Shown: positions 1 to 9,081, counted from the first letter of the stretch. The stretch is 64,000 nucleotides of DNA from CAWEPK01 sp963835595 (GCA_963835595.1 CAWIGL010000002.1:1612001-1676000); one strand, 5' to 3'. Program-made: numbers and translations. Notes: a model not told the origin generated them from the sequence alone.

Positions 1-205
1 CGAGGTGAGGCTCGACAGGAAGATGTCCCTTGCCATAAGGTGGATACTACGCTACGCCAGGGAGCGCTCCGAGAAGACCATGATCGAGAAGCTCGCAGGC
101 GAGCTTATGGACGCTTACAACAACAGGGGCGGGGCCGTAAAGAAGCGGGAAGATACGCACAAGATGGCAGAGGCCAACAAGGCGTTCGCCCATTACAGGT
201 GGTAA
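1..205 (+). CDS. rpsG: 30S ribosomal protein S7, C-terminal part
   Basis: This is the 3' end of the S7 gene; the reading frame is open from the left edge. S7 nucleates assembly of the 30S head and binds 16S rRNA near the decoding region. The visible tail contains the family signatures AVKKREDTHKMAEANKAF and the terminal HYRW. It lies directly upstream of fusA (stop and next start are adjacent), the classic str-operon order rpsG-fusA-tuf. The N-terminal half lies outside the window. Confidence 0.95.
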   Translation, partial: EVRLDRKMSLAIRWILRYARERSEKTMIEKLAGELMDAYNNRGGAVKKREDTHKMAEANKAFAHYRW

Positions 206-2287
206 ATGCAGGAAGTTATCAGAAACGTCGGCATCATGGCGCATATCGATGCCGGAAAGACAACGACGACTGAGCGGATACTCTTCTACACGGGCGTCAA
301 CAATAGGATCGGCGAGGTGGACGAGGGCACGTCCACCATGGACTGGATGGAAGAGGAGAAGGAGCGCGGCATCACCATCACCTCGGCAGCGACGACCTGT
401 TTCTGGAGGGACCACCGCATCAATATCATCGACACGCCCGGCCATATCGATTTCACCGTGGAAGTCGGCAGGTCGCTCCGCGTCCTCGACGGCGCGGTCG
501 CCCTTTTCTCCGGCGTCGAAGGCGTGGAGCCCCAGTCGGAGACCGTATGGAGGCAGGCGGACCGCTACGGCGTGCCCCGCATCGCCTTCGTCAACAAGAT
601 GGACAGGCCGGGGGCAGACCTGGGCAACTGCATCGCCATGATGCGGGACATCCTGAAGGCGAACCCCGTCGCCCTGCAAGTCCCCGTAAAGGACGGGGAC
701 GAGTTCCAGGGCGTTCTGGACCTGATCGCAGGCGTAGCCCTGCTCTATGAGACCGACGGCATGGGCCTCGAATATTCGGCGACGGAGATACCCACGGCCC
801 TGAAGGGCCGGTTCGATGCAGCGCGGGAAGCGATGCTTGAGGCCCTTTCCGAGATCGACGACGAATTGATGGACCGCTTCGTCCACGGCAAAGAGGTAAG
901 CGCAGACGACGTGAGGCGGGTCGTCAGGAAGGGCACCTTAGAGGGGAGCATCCTGCCGGTCCTGTGCGGGAGCGCTTTCAAGAACAAGGGCGTCCAGCCC
1001 TTACTCGACGCCATAGTCGATTACCTGCCGTCCCCCGTCGATGTCTCGCCGTATGCGTGCTGGGACGAGGATGGGCAGGAGACGGCCGTTAAAGGCTCGG
1101 CCGATGAGCCTTTCAGCGGCCTCGTATTCAAGATCATGAACGACCCCTTCGTGGGCCGCCTGAGCTACCTCCGGGTCTATTCCGGCAGGCTCAAGCAGGG
1201 GCAGACCGTCCTGAACAGCACGAGGCAGAAGACGGAGCGGATAGGCAGAATCTTAAGGCTCCACGCGAACAAGCGTGAGGAGATCAAGACGGTCGAGGCA
1301 GGCGACATCTGCGCGGTATCGGGCCTCAAGAACGTCTCGACGGGGAATACCCTGGCCGACCCGGACCAGCCCGTACTTTTCGAGACCATCGAAGTCCCCA
1401 CGCCCGTCGTATCCATCGCAGTCACAACCAAGAAGAAAGACGACCTCAAGAAGATGTGGTTCGTCTTCAACCAGTACACCCTCGAAGACCCCTCCCTCAA
1501 GGTGAAGATGGACGAAGAGACGGGAGAGGTCGTGCTCTCAGGCATGGGCGAGCTGCACCTCGACATCGTCATGGACAGGGCGAAGCGCGAGCACAGCCTC
1601 AATATGTCGTTCTCCGCCCCCCAGGTGGCTTACCGGGAGACGATCACCCGCCGCGCCTCGGCAGTCGGGAAATACATAAAGCAGTCGGGCGGCAGGGGGC
1701 AGTACGGCCACGTAGTGCTCGACGTATCGCCTGTCGAGGGCATGGAGTTCGAGTTCGAGAACAAGACAGTGGGCGGCGTCATACCGAGGGAGTACATGGC
1801 TGCCATCGAGAAGGGCGTGCGGGAGGCCTTAGAGAAGGGCGTAGTGCTCGGCCATCCTTTGATAAATATAAAGGTGGAGCTGGTCGACGGCTCCTATCAT
1901 GAGGTCGATTCGTCGGAACTTGCGTTCAAGCTGGCGGCGTCCATCGCGGTGAAGGAAGCGGTGCGAAAGGCCAACCCCATTATCCTGGAGCCGATCATGA
2001 GGGTCGATCTCTCCGCGCCCCCGGAGTACCTGGGCGCCATCGTGGGCGACATCAGCGCCCGTAGGGGGAGGATAGCCGATATCGACGACAGGAACGAGGT
2101 GAAGTACGTGCAGGCGCACCTGCCCCTCGCGGAGATGTTCGGCTACACGACCCGGCTTCGCTCGATCACGCAAGGCAGGGGATATTACCACATGGAGTTC
2201 TCCCATTACGCGCCCACCCCCCCGTCGATCGTCGAGGACCTTATGAAGAATAGAGAAAAAACAGTTACGGAGGCTCTCTATGGCTAA
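206..2287 (+). CDS. fusA: Elongation factor G
   Basis: EF-G is the translocation GTPase that moves tRNA and mRNA through the ribosome and acts with RRF in recycling. The 693-residue length is normal. The P-loop AHIDAGKTTTTERIL is near residues 11-25, the switch I element ERGITITSA near 52-60, switch II DTPGHIDF near 77-84 and NKMD near 131-134. Domains II-V follow, with the SGMGELHLDI stretch typical of domain III. The start codon abuts the rpsG stop and the end overlaps tuf by 8 nt, so the three str genes are translationally coupled. The N-terminus is short, lacking the usual 8-10 residues before the P-loop strand. Confidence 0.97.
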   Translation: MQEVIRNVGIMAHIDAGKTTTTERILFYTGVNNRIGEVDEGTSTMDWMEEEKERGITITSAATTCFWRDHRINIIDTPGHIDFTVEVGRSLRVLDGAVALFSGVEGVEPQSETVWRQADRYGVPRIAFVNKMDRPGADLGNCIAMMRDILKANPVALQVPVKDGDEFQGVLDLIAGVALLYETDGMGLEYSATEIPTALKGRFDAAREAMLEALSEIDDELMDRFVHGKEVSADDVRRVVRKGTLEGSILPVLCGSAFKNKGVQPLLDAIVDYLPSPVDVSPYACWDEDGQETAVKGSADEPFSGLVFKIMNDPFVGRLSYLRVYSGRLKQGQTVLNSTRQKTERIGRILRLHANKREEIKTVEAGDICAVSGLKNVSTGNTLADPDQPVLFETIEVPTPVVSIAVTTKKKDDLKKMWFVFNQYTLEDPSLKVKMDEETGEVVLSGMGELHLDIVMDRAKREHSLNMSFSAPQVAYRETITRRASAVGKYIKQSGGRGQYGHVVLDVSPVEGMEFEFENKTVGGVIPREYMAAIEKGVREALEKGVVLGHPLINIKVELVDGSYHEVDSSELAFKLAASIAVKEAVRKANPIILEPIMRVDLSAPPEYLGAIVGDISARRGRIADIDDRNEVKYVQAHLPLAEMFGYTTRLRSITQGRGYYHMEFSHYAPTPPSIVEDLMKNREKTVTEALYG

Positions 2288-3480
2288 GAAAAGATTCGAG
2301 CGCAAGAAACCCCATGTCAATGTAGGCACCATAGGCCACATCGACCACGGGAAGACCACCCTGACATCCGCCATTACCAGATGCCTGTCGAATAGGGGGA
2401 TGGCCGAGTGGGTACCCTTCGATCAAATAGATAAGGCCCCCGAGGAGAAGGAAAGGGGCATAACGATCGCAACGGCCCACGTAGAGTACGAGACCGCCAA
2501 GCGCCACTACGCCCACGTGGACTGCCCCGGCCATGCAGACTACATCAAGAACATGATAACGGGCGCAGCCCAGATGGACGGCGCCATCCTTGTAGTAGGC
2601 GCCAACGACGGCCCCATGCCCCAGACCAGGGAGCACATCCTCCTTGCCCGCCAGGTGGGCGTCCCCTACATCGTCGTCTACCTGAACAAGGTGGACATGG
2701 TGGACGACCCTGAGCTTATCGAGCTGGTCGAGCTTGAGCTCCGCGAGCTCCTTACCGCCTACGAGTTCCCCGGAGACAAGATACCCATCATCAAGGGGCT
2801 CTGCCTTAAAGGCCTTGGAGTGCGGGGACGGCAAGCCCGACTGCCCCCACTGCAAGAGCATCTTCGAATTGCTCGATGCCTGCGACTCCTACATCCCCGA
2901 GCCTGTCCGTGACATCGAGAAGCCCTTCCTCATGCCCATAGAGGACGTCTTCTCCATCTCAGGCCGGGGTACGGTTGTTACAGGCCGTGTAGAGAGAGGC
3001 ATCATAAAGCCCGGCGAAGAGGTGGAGATCATAGGCTTCACCCCCACCCAGAAGACCGTAGCCACCTCCGTAGAGATGTTCCGTAAGATCTTGGACCAGG
3101 GACAGGCAGGCGACAACATAGGCGTCTTACTCCGTGGCACGAAGAAGGACGAGGTGGAAAGGGGCCAGGTCCTTGCCAAGCCGGGGTCGATAACCCCCCA
3201 CACCAAGTTCAAGGCCGAGGTCTACGTCCTCAACAAGGAAGAGGGAGGCAGGCATACCCCCTTCTTCACAGGCTACAGGCCCCAGTTCTATTTAAGGACT
3301 ACCGACGTGACGGGCATAGTCAAGCTCCCCGAAGGCGTCGAGATGGTCATGCCGGGCGACAACGTCACCATCACCGTAGAGCTTGTTACCCAGATCGCCC
3401 TTGAGAAGGAATTGCGCTTTGCCATAAGGGAAGGCGGCAAGACCGTAGGGGCGGGGGTAGTGACGGAGATCATAGAATAA
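2280..3480 (+). CDS. tuf: Elongation factor Tu (one-base frameshift)
   Basis: EF-Tu delivers aminoacyl-tRNA to the ribosome. The first frame shows GHIDHGKTTLTSAIT, the DCPGHADYIKNM switch II and NKVDMVDD. Reading then jumps frame near 2798-2802, where an AAGGGGCTC run has one G more than the expected AAGGGCTC. After removal of one G the protein reads on through SALKALE into domains II and III and ends in VVTEIIE. Between the GTPase domain and domain II there is a Cys-rich insertion (ECGDGKPDCPHCKS) that E. coli EF-Tu lacks. Because tuf is essential, the shift is almost surely a sequencing error. The start overlaps fusA. Confidence 0.93.
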
Positions 3481-3490
3481 AGAGGAAAAG

Positions 3491-3796
3491 ATGAGGCAGA
3501 GAATCCGGATATGCCTGAAGGCGTTTGATCACAGGTTGCTCGATCAGTCGGTGAAAGAGATCGTGGACGCAGCCAAGAAAACCGGGGCACAGGTTGTAGG
3601 TCCGGTTCCCCTGCCTACGAATATCCAGAAGTTTTGTGTGTTGCGCTCCCCCCACATAGACAAGAAATCGAGGGAGCAGTTCGAGATAAGGACGCACAAG
3701 AGGCTCATAGATATCGTCGAGCCGACGCAGCAGACCGTGGACGCCCTGATGAAGCTCGAATTATCGGCAGGCGTCGATGTGGAGATAAAGTCGTAG
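3491..3796 (+). CDS. rpsJ: 30S ribosomal protein S10
   Basis: S10 is a 30S head protein and, with NusB, part of transcription antitermination complexes. The 101-residue length is standard. The family core is visible: LKAFDHRLLDQS near the start, VGPVPLPTNIQKF, and FEIRTHKRLIDI. It starts 10 nt after tuf and ends 9 nt before rplD. The gene normally between them, rplC (L3), is absent, although both rpsJ and rplD are complete. Confidence 0.96.
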   Translation: MRQRIRICLKAFDHRLLDQSVKEIVDAAKKTGAQVVGPVPLPTNIQKFCVLRSPHIDKKSREQFEIRTHKRLIDIVEPTQQTVDALMKLELSAGVDVEIKS

Positions 3797-3805
3797 GGGT
3801 GTCTT

Positions 3806-4429
3806 ATGGCCAAAACGGACGTCTTGAACATGCAGGGCGAGAAGGTGGGGGAAGTCGAGCTGAACGATGCCGTATGGGCGGCCGACATAAAGCCCTACCT
3901 GATGCACGACGTGGTAGTGATGCAGCTTTCGAACCGGCGGCGCGGCACTGCGTCCACGAAGACGCGCGGAGAGGTGCGGGGCGGCGGAAGGAAGCCCTGG
4001 CGCCAGAAGGGGACAGGCCGGGCGAGGGCCGGCAGCACCACGTCCCCCGTGTGGGTAGGCGGCGGCACCGTATTCGGGCCGAGGCCTAAGGAATACCACG
4101 TCTCCGTCCCTAAGAAGGTGCGGAAAGCCGCATTGCGCTCTGCCCTGTCCAGCAGGTACGCAGACTCCGCAGTGAAGGTCATAGACAAATTCGAGCTCGG
4201 GGCGATCAGCACGAAGGCGTTCGCGGGCGTCATGAAGACCTTGAGCCTGTCGAAGCCCCTCGTAGTCGTCAACGGGAAGGACGAGACGCTTGAGAAGTCG
4301 GCGCGGAACATCCCCTACACGAAGGTGCTGCGGGTCGAGGGCCTCAACGTGTACGACGTCGTCAGGCACGAGCAGTTCGTCGTGACCGTCGATGCGCTTT
4401 CGAAAATAGAAGAGGCATTGTCATCATGA
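3806..4429 (+). CDS. rplD: 50S ribosomal protein L4
   Basis: L4 binds 23S rRNA domain I, lines the exit tunnel and in some bacteria represses the S10 operon. The 207 residues include the extended tunnel loop around residues 45-90 with GGGRKPWRQKGTGRAR and PRPKEY. The C-terminal part carries the NVYDVVRHE element. The stop overlaps the rplW start (ATGA arrangement), indicating coupled translation. Confidence 0.96.
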   Translation: MAKTDVLNMQGEKVGEVELNDAVWAADIKPYLMHDVVVMQLSNRRRGTASTKTRGEVRGGGRKPWRQKGTGRARAGSTTSPVWVGGGTVFGPRPKEYHVSVPKKVRKAALRSALSSRYADSAVKVIDKFELGAISTKAFAGVMKTLSLSKPLVVVNGKDETLEKSARNIPYTKVLRVEGLNVYDVVRHEQFVVTVDALSKIEEALSS

Positions 4430-4713
4430 ACCAGTACGACGTGATACTGAGGCCCATAGTGACGGAAAAGAGCTCCCTCATGAAGGACGGCGGGAACCAG
4501 TACGTCTTCGAGGTGGCAAGGACGGCGAACAAGATAGAGATCGCCAAGGCGGTCGAGCAGCTCTTCAAGGTGAAGGTCGTATCCGTACACGTCATGAACA
4601 TGGAAGGCAAGAAGAGACGGCTCGGAAAGCACACGGGGAAGCGGCCGGACTGGAGAAAGGCCGTGGTCAAGGTCAATCCGAAGGACAAAATCTCTTTCTT
4701 TGAAGGTGCGTGA
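4426..4713 (+). CDS. rplW: 50S ribosomal protein L23
   Basis: L23 sits at the tunnel exit and is the docking site for trigger factor and SRP. The 95-residue protein opens with YDVILRPIVTEKSS and continues YVFEVARTANKIEIAKAVE, both family hallmarks. It overlaps rplD upstream by 4 nt and rplB downstream by 1 nt. Confidence 0.96.
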   Translation: MNQYDVILRPIVTEKSSLMKDGGNQYVFEVARTANKIEIAKAVEQLFKVKVVSVHVMNMEGKKRRLGKHTGKRPDWRKAVVKVNPKDKISFFEGA

Positions 4714-5540
4714 TGGGTGTAAGAGAATATAAGCCGACCTCGGCCGGCAGAAGGTTCATGAGCGTGACGACCTTCGAGGATGTCACGAAGAAGAAGCCCG
4801 AGAAGTCGCTCCTCGCCCCTGGCCGGAAGACGGGCGGCAGGAACAACGCGGGAAGGATCACCACGAGGCACATCGGTGGCGGCCACAAGAGGAAATACAG
4901 GGTCATCGATTTCAGGCGGGACAAGCTGGAGGTCCCCGGAAAGGTGGCGGGCATCGAGTACGACCCGAACCGCTCGGCCAATATAGCGCTCATCGCTTAC
5001 GCGGACGGGGAGAAGCGATATATACTGGCGCCTGCCGGCCTGCGGGCTGGAGACACGGTAGTGGCGAGCAGGAAGGCAGACGCGGAGATCAAGGAGGGCA
5101 ACACCCTGCCCTTGAAGCTCATACCGCTCGGCACGTTCGTCCACAACGTCGAGATGAAGCCGGGCAAGGGCGGCCAGATGGCCCGCAGCGCAGGCAGCTA
5201 CGCCCAGGTAGTCGCCAAAGAAGGCGACTACGGCCACCTGAGGGTCCCATCGGGTGAGGTCAAGCTCATACACCTTGCGTGCACGGCGACGATCGGGCAG
5301 GTCGGCAACATCGACCACGAGAACGTGGACTGGGGGAAGGCGGGCAGGTCGCGCTGGCGGGGCGTCAGGCCGACGGTGCGCGGTACGGCCATGAACCCGG
5401 TGGACCATCCGCTCGGCGGCGGCGAAGGACGGACCAAGGGAGGCAGGCACCCCTGCTCACCGTGGGGCCAGCTTTCGAAGGGTCTTAAGACGAGGAAGAA
5501 CAAGAGGACCGATAAATTTATCGTGAAGAAGAGGGGTTAG
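4713..5540 (+). CDS. rplB: 50S ribosomal protein L2
   Basis: L2 is required for subunit association and peptidyl-transferase activity. The start MGVREYKPTSAGRRF is canonical; an in-frame GTG one codon earlier is also possible. The C-terminal region carries RGVRPTVRGTAMNPVDHP and GGGEGR around residues 220-240, which contain the conserved functional His. The length of about 275 aa is normal. Confidence 0.97.
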   Translation: MGVREYKPTSAGRRFMSVTTFEDVTKKKPEKSLLAPGRKTGGRNNAGRITTRHIGGGHKRKYRVIDFRRDKLEVPGKVAGIEYDPNRSANIALIAYADGEKRYILAPAGLRAGDTVVASRKADAEIKEGNTLPLKLIPLGTFVHNVEMKPGKGGQMARSAGSYAQVVAKEGDYGHLRVPSGEVKLIHLACTATIGQVGNIDHENVDWGKAGRSRWRGVRPTVRGTAMNPVDHPLGGGEGRTKGGRHPCSPWGQLSKGLKTRKNKRTDKFIVKKRG

Positions 5541-5549
5541 GAGGTTTCC

Positions 5550-5840
5550 GTGCCAAGGTCGCTGAAAAAAGGGGCGTTCGTCGATGACGATCTCATGGTG
5601 AAGGTGGACCATGCAAAGGGTTCGAGGGAGTCGAAGGTTATCAAGACGTGGTCCAGGCGCTCTACCATCACCCCGGATTTTGTCGGTCTGACCTTCGCCG
5701 TCCATAACGGCAAGAAATTCATCCCCGTCTTCGTGAGCGAGGAGATGGTAGGCCACAAGCTGGGCGAGTTCGCCCCCACCCGGATCTTCCACAGCCATTC
5801 AGGAGACCGGAAGGCCAAGGTTGTAAAGAGGAAGGAGTAA
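5550..5840 (+). CDS. rpsS: 30S ribosomal protein S19
   Basis: S19 forms a heterodimer with S13 in the 30S head. It is 96 aa, begins at a GTG codon (PRSLKKGAFVDDDL) behind a GGAGG-like site, and contains TWSRRSTITPDFVG and the C-terminal HKLGEFAPTR signature. It is followed by an 81-nt gap before rplV, the longest gap within this part of the operon. Confidence 0.96.
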   Translation: MPRSLKKGAFVDDDLMVKVDHAKGSRESKVIKTWSRRSTITPDFVGLTFAVHNGKKFIPVFVSEEMVGHKLGEFAPTRIFHSHSGDRKAKVVKRKE

Positions 5841-5921
5841 TCTCCTTTTTCTGTATCTCAGTCGGCTTTGCCGGCGTAAAAGAGCGGTTTCAGAGCCGCC
5901 GATAATTCTCAGGAGCGGGAA

Positions 5922-6254
5922 ATGGAAATCGTTGCGAAGGCGAACATGACGCGGATTTCGGCCGTAAAGGTGCGGATCGTGGGCGATCTCATTAAGACGA
6001 AGAACGTAAACGACGCCCTAGGCATACTCCAGTTCACGCCGAGGAAGGGCGCCTTTATCTTAAGGAAGCTGCTCGATTCCGCCATCGGCAACGCGCGGCA
6101 GAAGAAGTACGTCGATGTGGACACGCTATACGTGAAGAACATCCTCGTGAACGAGGGACCGACCATGAAGAGGTTCCTCCCGAGGGCGATGGGGCGGGCG
6201 ACCCCGATCCGCAAAAGAATGAGCCACGTCACGTTGGTCCTGGACGAAGCTTAA
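5922..6254 (+). CDS. rplV: 50S ribosomal protein L22
   Basis: L22 lines the exit tunnel with an extended beta hairpin. The 110 residues include VRIVGDLIKTKNVNDAL near the N-terminus and the tunnel-loop region MKRFLPRAMGRATPI followed by RMSHVTLVL. An AGGAGCGGG site precedes the ATG. It lies between rpsS and rpsC as in all S10 operons. Confidence 0.96.
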   Translation: MEIVAKANMTRISAVKVRIVGDLIKTKNVNDALGILQFTPRKGAFILRKLLDSAIGNARQKKYVDVDTLYVKNILVNEGPTMKRFLPRAMGRATPIRKRMSHVTLVLDEA

Positions 6255-6268
6255 AAATTGGGGGTTAA

Positions 6269-6913
6269 ATGGGTCAGAAGACGCATCCGATAGGTTTCAG
6301 GCTCGGCACGATCAGGACGTGGGATTCCAAGTGGTTCGCGTCCAAGAACTACTCCGTATTTCTCCACGAAGACATCCGCATGAAGAAGTTCATCAAGGAG
6401 AGGCTCTACCAGGCGGGCATCTCGAAGATGGAGATAGAGAGGGCCGCCAACAAGGACAAAAGGGCGAAGATGAACATCTGGACCTCCCGGCCCGGCATCG
6501 TCATAGGCAGGAAGGGCGCGGAGGTGGAGAGCCTGAAAAAGGAGCTTCAGAAGCTGACCGATAAAGAGATACTCCTCAACATCACCGAGGTGAAGCGGCC
6601 GGAGGTGGACGCCCAGCTCGTTGCGGAGAACGTCGCCCTCCAACTGGAGCGGCGGGTCTCCTTCAGGAGGGCCATGAAGCGGAACGTCTCCCAGGCCATG
6701 AAGTTCGGGGCGAAGGGCATCAAGATCATGTGCGCCGGCAGGCTGGCCGGCGCGGAGATGGCGAGGACCGAGTGGTACAGGGAGGGCAGGGTCCCCTTAC
6801 AGACGATACGGGCGGACATCGATTACGGGGTCGCGACCGCCGCAACGAAATACGGCGTGATCGGCGTAAAGGTCTGGCTCTTCAAAGGTGAAATCTATCA
6901 GGAGACAAGGTAA
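6269..6913 (+). CDS. rpsC: 30S ribosomal protein S3
   Basis: S3 is part of the mRNA entry tunnel and its helicase activity. It starts MGQKTHPIGFRLG. A type II KH domain follows with the RPGIVIGRKGAEVE loop near residues 74-87, and the C-terminal domain has MKFGAKGIKIMCAGRLAGAE. At 214 aa it is slightly shorter at its C-terminus than E. coli S3. The last base of its stop overlaps the first base of rplP. Confidence 0.96.
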   Translation: MGQKTHPIGFRLGTIRTWDSKWFASKNYSVFLHEDIRMKKFIKERLYQAGISKMEIERAANKDKRAKMNIWTSRPGIVIGRKGAEVESLKKELQKLTDKEILLNITEVKRPEVDAQLVAENVALQLERRVSFRRAMKRNVSQAMKFGAKGIKIMCAGRLAGAEMARTEWYREGRVPLQTIRADIDYGVATAATKYGVIGVKVWLFKGEIYQETR

Positions 6914-7329
6914 TGCTTGCGCCGAAAAGGGTCAAATACAGGAAGCAGCAGAAAGGCAGGATGCGGGGCGTCACGTCGAGGGGCGCAGAGGTCAGCTTCG
7001 GCGACTACGGTCTTCAGGCCACGGAGTGCGGCTGGGTCACGGCCCGCCAGATAGAGGCCGCCCGCATAACGCTCTCCAGGTACGTCAAGCGGACGGGGAA
7101 GCTCTGGATACGCGTCTTCCCCGACAAGCCGATCACGAAGAAGCCCGCCGAGACGAGGATGGGCAAGGGCAAAGGCCCCGTCGAGGGGTGGGTGGCCGTC
7201 GTGAGGCCGGGCAAGGTCTTATACGAGATCATGGGCGTGCCCGAGGACAAGGCGCGGGAGGCCCTGCGCATAGCGGCCCAGAAGCTCCCGATACAGACGA
7301 AGTTCGCCGTGAGGAGTCGGGTAGAATGA
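6913..7329 (+). CDS. rplP: 50S ribosomal protein L16
   Basis: L16 contacts the A-site tRNA elbow and helps organise the peptidyl-transferase centre. Its 138 residues open MLAPKRVKYRKQQKGRM and include RIFPDKPITKKPAETRMG-like sequence (here RVFPDKPITKKPAETRMG) and GKGPVEGWVAVV. The end overlaps rpmC by 4 nt. Confidence 0.97.
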   Translation: MLAPKRVKYRKQQKGRMRGVTSRGAEVSFGDYGLQATECGWVTARQIEAARITLSRYVKRTGKLWIRVFPDKPITKKPAETRMGKGKGPVEGWVAVVRPGKVLYEIMGVPEDKAREALRIAAQKLPIQTKFAVRSRVE

Positions 7330-7526
7330 AAGCCAAAGAGCTGAGGGAACTGACCCCGGAGGAGCTCGCGAAGCGGCAGAAGGACCTCAAGGAAGAGGTC
7401 TTCAACCTGAGGTTCCGCCATTCGACGGCGCAGCTCGATAACACGTCGCGCATGAAGATCATAAAGAAGGACCTTGCGCGGATCATGGCGGTCCTACACG
7501 AAAAGGCCCAAGGCAGGCAGGTATAA
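7326..7526 (+). CDS. rpmC: 50S ribosomal protein L29
   Basis: L29 is a small two-helix protein next to L23 at the tunnel exit. The ATG at 7326 sits inside the ATGA overlap with rplP. The 66 residues contain LRELTPEELAKRQKDLKEEV and FNLRFRHSTAQLDN, characteristic of the family, and end in a basic tail. Confidence 0.95.
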   Translation: MKAKELRELTPEELAKRQKDLKEEVFNLRFRHSTAQLDNTSRMKIIKKDLARIMAVLHEKAQGRQV

Positions 7527-7529
7527 GCG

Positions 7530-7820
7530 ATGGAAGAGAAGAAGGACGCGAGGAAGAAAAAGCTGATAGGCATAGTCGTCAAGGACAAGATGGACAAGAC
7601 GGTCGTCGTCGAGGTGGAGCGCGTCCTTAAGCATTCGACGTACCACAAGTACCTCCGCACGAGGACGACGTGCAAGGCCCATGACGAGGAGAACAGGGCG
7701 AAGATCGGCGACAAGGTGCTGATCGTGGAGACGAGGCCGCTCAGCAAGGACAAGCGATGGGTGGTCAAAGAGATCATCGCTAAGGAAACGCCTGCGCCCG
7801 AGGCGAACGAGGTGGCTTAA
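7530..7820 (+). CDS. rpsQ: 30S ribosomal protein S17
   Basis: S17 is a primary 16S rRNA-binding OB-fold protein of the 30S body. The 96 residues show GIVVKDKMDKTVVVEVER and the C-terminal VLIVETRPLSKDKRW element. It starts 3 nt after rpmC and ends 2 nt before rplN. Confidence 0.96.
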   Translation: MEEKKDARKKKLIGIVVKDKMDKTVVVEVERVLKHSTYHKYLRTRTTCKAHDEENRAKIGDKVLIVETRPLSKDKRWVVKEIIAKETPAPEANEVA

Positions 7821-7822
7821 CC

Positions 7823-8191
7823 ATGATACAGGTGAGGACGAAGCTCGAGGTCGCAGACAACTCGGGCGCCAAGAAGCTCGGCTGCATACGCATCCTTGGC
7901 GGCTCCAGGAAGAGGTACGGCACCGTCGGCGACATCATCGTCTGCTCGGTGAAAGAGGTGCTCCCGAACAGCAAGGTGAAGAAAGGGGAGGTCGTCAAGG
8001 CGGTCATCGTCCGCACCAGGAAGGAGATACGGAGGATCGACGGCTCCTACGTCCGTTTCGACGACAACTCCGCCGTCATCATAAACCAGTATAACGAGCC
8101 GGTAGGGACCAGGATCTTCGGGCCCGTGGCCAGGGAGCTGCGGGCGAGGCGCTTCATGAAGATCGTCTCCCTTGCCCCAGAGGTAGTGTGA
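7823..8191 (+). CDS. rplN: 50S ribosomal protein L14
   Basis: L14 is an interface protein that forms bridges with 16S rRNA and binds RsfS. It is exactly 122 aa, the usual length, starting MIQVRTKLEVADNSGAKKLG and ending FMKIVSLAPEVV. This is a highly conserved family, so the assignment is secure. Confidence 0.97.
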   Translation: MIQVRTKLEVADNSGAKKLGCIRILGGSRKRYGTVGDIIVCSVKEVLPNSKVKKGEVVKAVIVRTRKEIRRIDGSYVRFDDNSAVIINQYNEPVGTRIFGPVARELRARRFMKIVSLAPEVV

Positions 8192-8197
8192 GGACGC

Positions 8198-8521
8198 ATG
8201 GAAAAGACATATCATGTGAAGAAGAATGACAACGTGATGGTGATGGTGGGGAAGGACAAGGGGAAGACCGGCAAGGTGCTCCGCATCAACCGGAAGACCG
8301 ACCGGCTCATCGTAGAGAAGGTGAACATGATAAAGCGCCACGTGCGGCCCAGCCAGAAGACGAAGGGCGGCATCATGGAGCGGGAGAGCCCCATCCACGT
8401 GTCGAACGTCATGATATATTGCGACAAATGCTCCAAGCCCGTCAGGACGGGGACGAGGGTCCTCGAAGACGGCAAGAAGGCCCGATATTGCAAGAAATGC
8501 AACGAGGTCTTCGACAAGTAG
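8198..8521 (+). CDS. rplX: 50S ribosomal protein L24
   Basis: L24 initiates 50S assembly. The KOW motif is visible near residues 7-33 (DNVMVMVGKDKGKTGKVLRI), followed by NMIKRHVRPSQ and MERESPIHVSNVM. The C-terminal zinc-ribbon-like CDKCSKP and CKKCNE pairs are kept (C-x2-C twice), the C+ form of the protein. The length is 107 aa. Confidence 0.96.
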   Translation: MEKTYHVKKNDNVMVMVGKDKGKTGKVLRINRKTDRLIVEKVNMIKRHVRPSQKTKGGIMERESPIHVSNVMIYCDKCSKPVRTGTRVLEDGKKARYCKKCNEVFDK

Positions 8522-8529
8522 GAGGGGTG

Positions 8530-9072
8530 GTGAAAACGGCTTACATGGAGCAGTATGAGAAAGAGATACGGCCTGCGCTGATGCGCAAGTTCAAGTACAA
8601 GAACGTGATGCAGGCGCCCAAGCTGGCGAAGGTCGTCATCAACATGGGCCTTGGAGAGGCGATCCAGAACATAAAGGCCCTCGACGCGGCATCCGGCGAC
8701 ATGGCCCTTATAGCGGGCCAGAAGCCCGTCATCACGAAGGCGAGCAAGTCGATAGCCTCTTTCAAGCTCCGCAAGGGGATGCCCATAGGCTGCATGGTGA
8801 CGCTGCGGCGGGAGCGGATGTACGAGTTCTATCAGAAGCTCGTCACCATCGTCCTGCCGAGGGTCAGGGACTTCAAGGGGGTATCCCCGAAGTCCTTCGA
8901 CGGCAGGGGGAACTATACGCTCGGGTTAAAGGAGCAGATCATCTTTCCCGAGATAGATTACGACAAGGTCGATCGCGTGAGGGGCATGAATATAACGATA
9001 GCGACTACAGCGAAGACGGACGAAGAGGCCTATGAGCTCCTGAAGCTGATGGGCATGCCTTTCAGAAGCTAG
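8530..9072 (+). CDS. rplE: 50S ribosomal protein L5
   Basis: L5 binds 5S rRNA and contacts the 30S head. I choose the GTG at 8530 directly after GGAGGGG; it gives an N-terminus matching the length of E. coli L5 (YEKEIRPALMRKFKYKNVMQ). ATG 8545 is the alternative. Core motifs are KVVINMGLGEA and GNYTLGLKEQIIFPE, with the C-terminal ITTAKTDEEA-like segment. Confidence 0.95.
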   Translation: MKTAYMEQYEKEIRPALMRKFKYKNVMQAPKLAKVVINMGLGEAIQNIKALDAASGDMALIAGQKPVITKASKSIASFKLRKGMPIGCMVTLRRERMYEFYQKLVTIVLPRVRDFKGVSPKSFDGRGNYTLGLKEQIIFPEIDYDKVDRVRGMNITIATTAKTDEEAYELLKLMGMPFRS

Positions 9073-9081
9073 GGAGGAGCA

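Noticed and set aside
47..886. A 279-codon minus-strand open frame opposite fusA
   Set aside because: It is the antisense shadow of a GC-rich, strongly conserved gene; no ribosome site or family. The same holds for other long antisense frames, for example 24788-26149 and 22258-23688.
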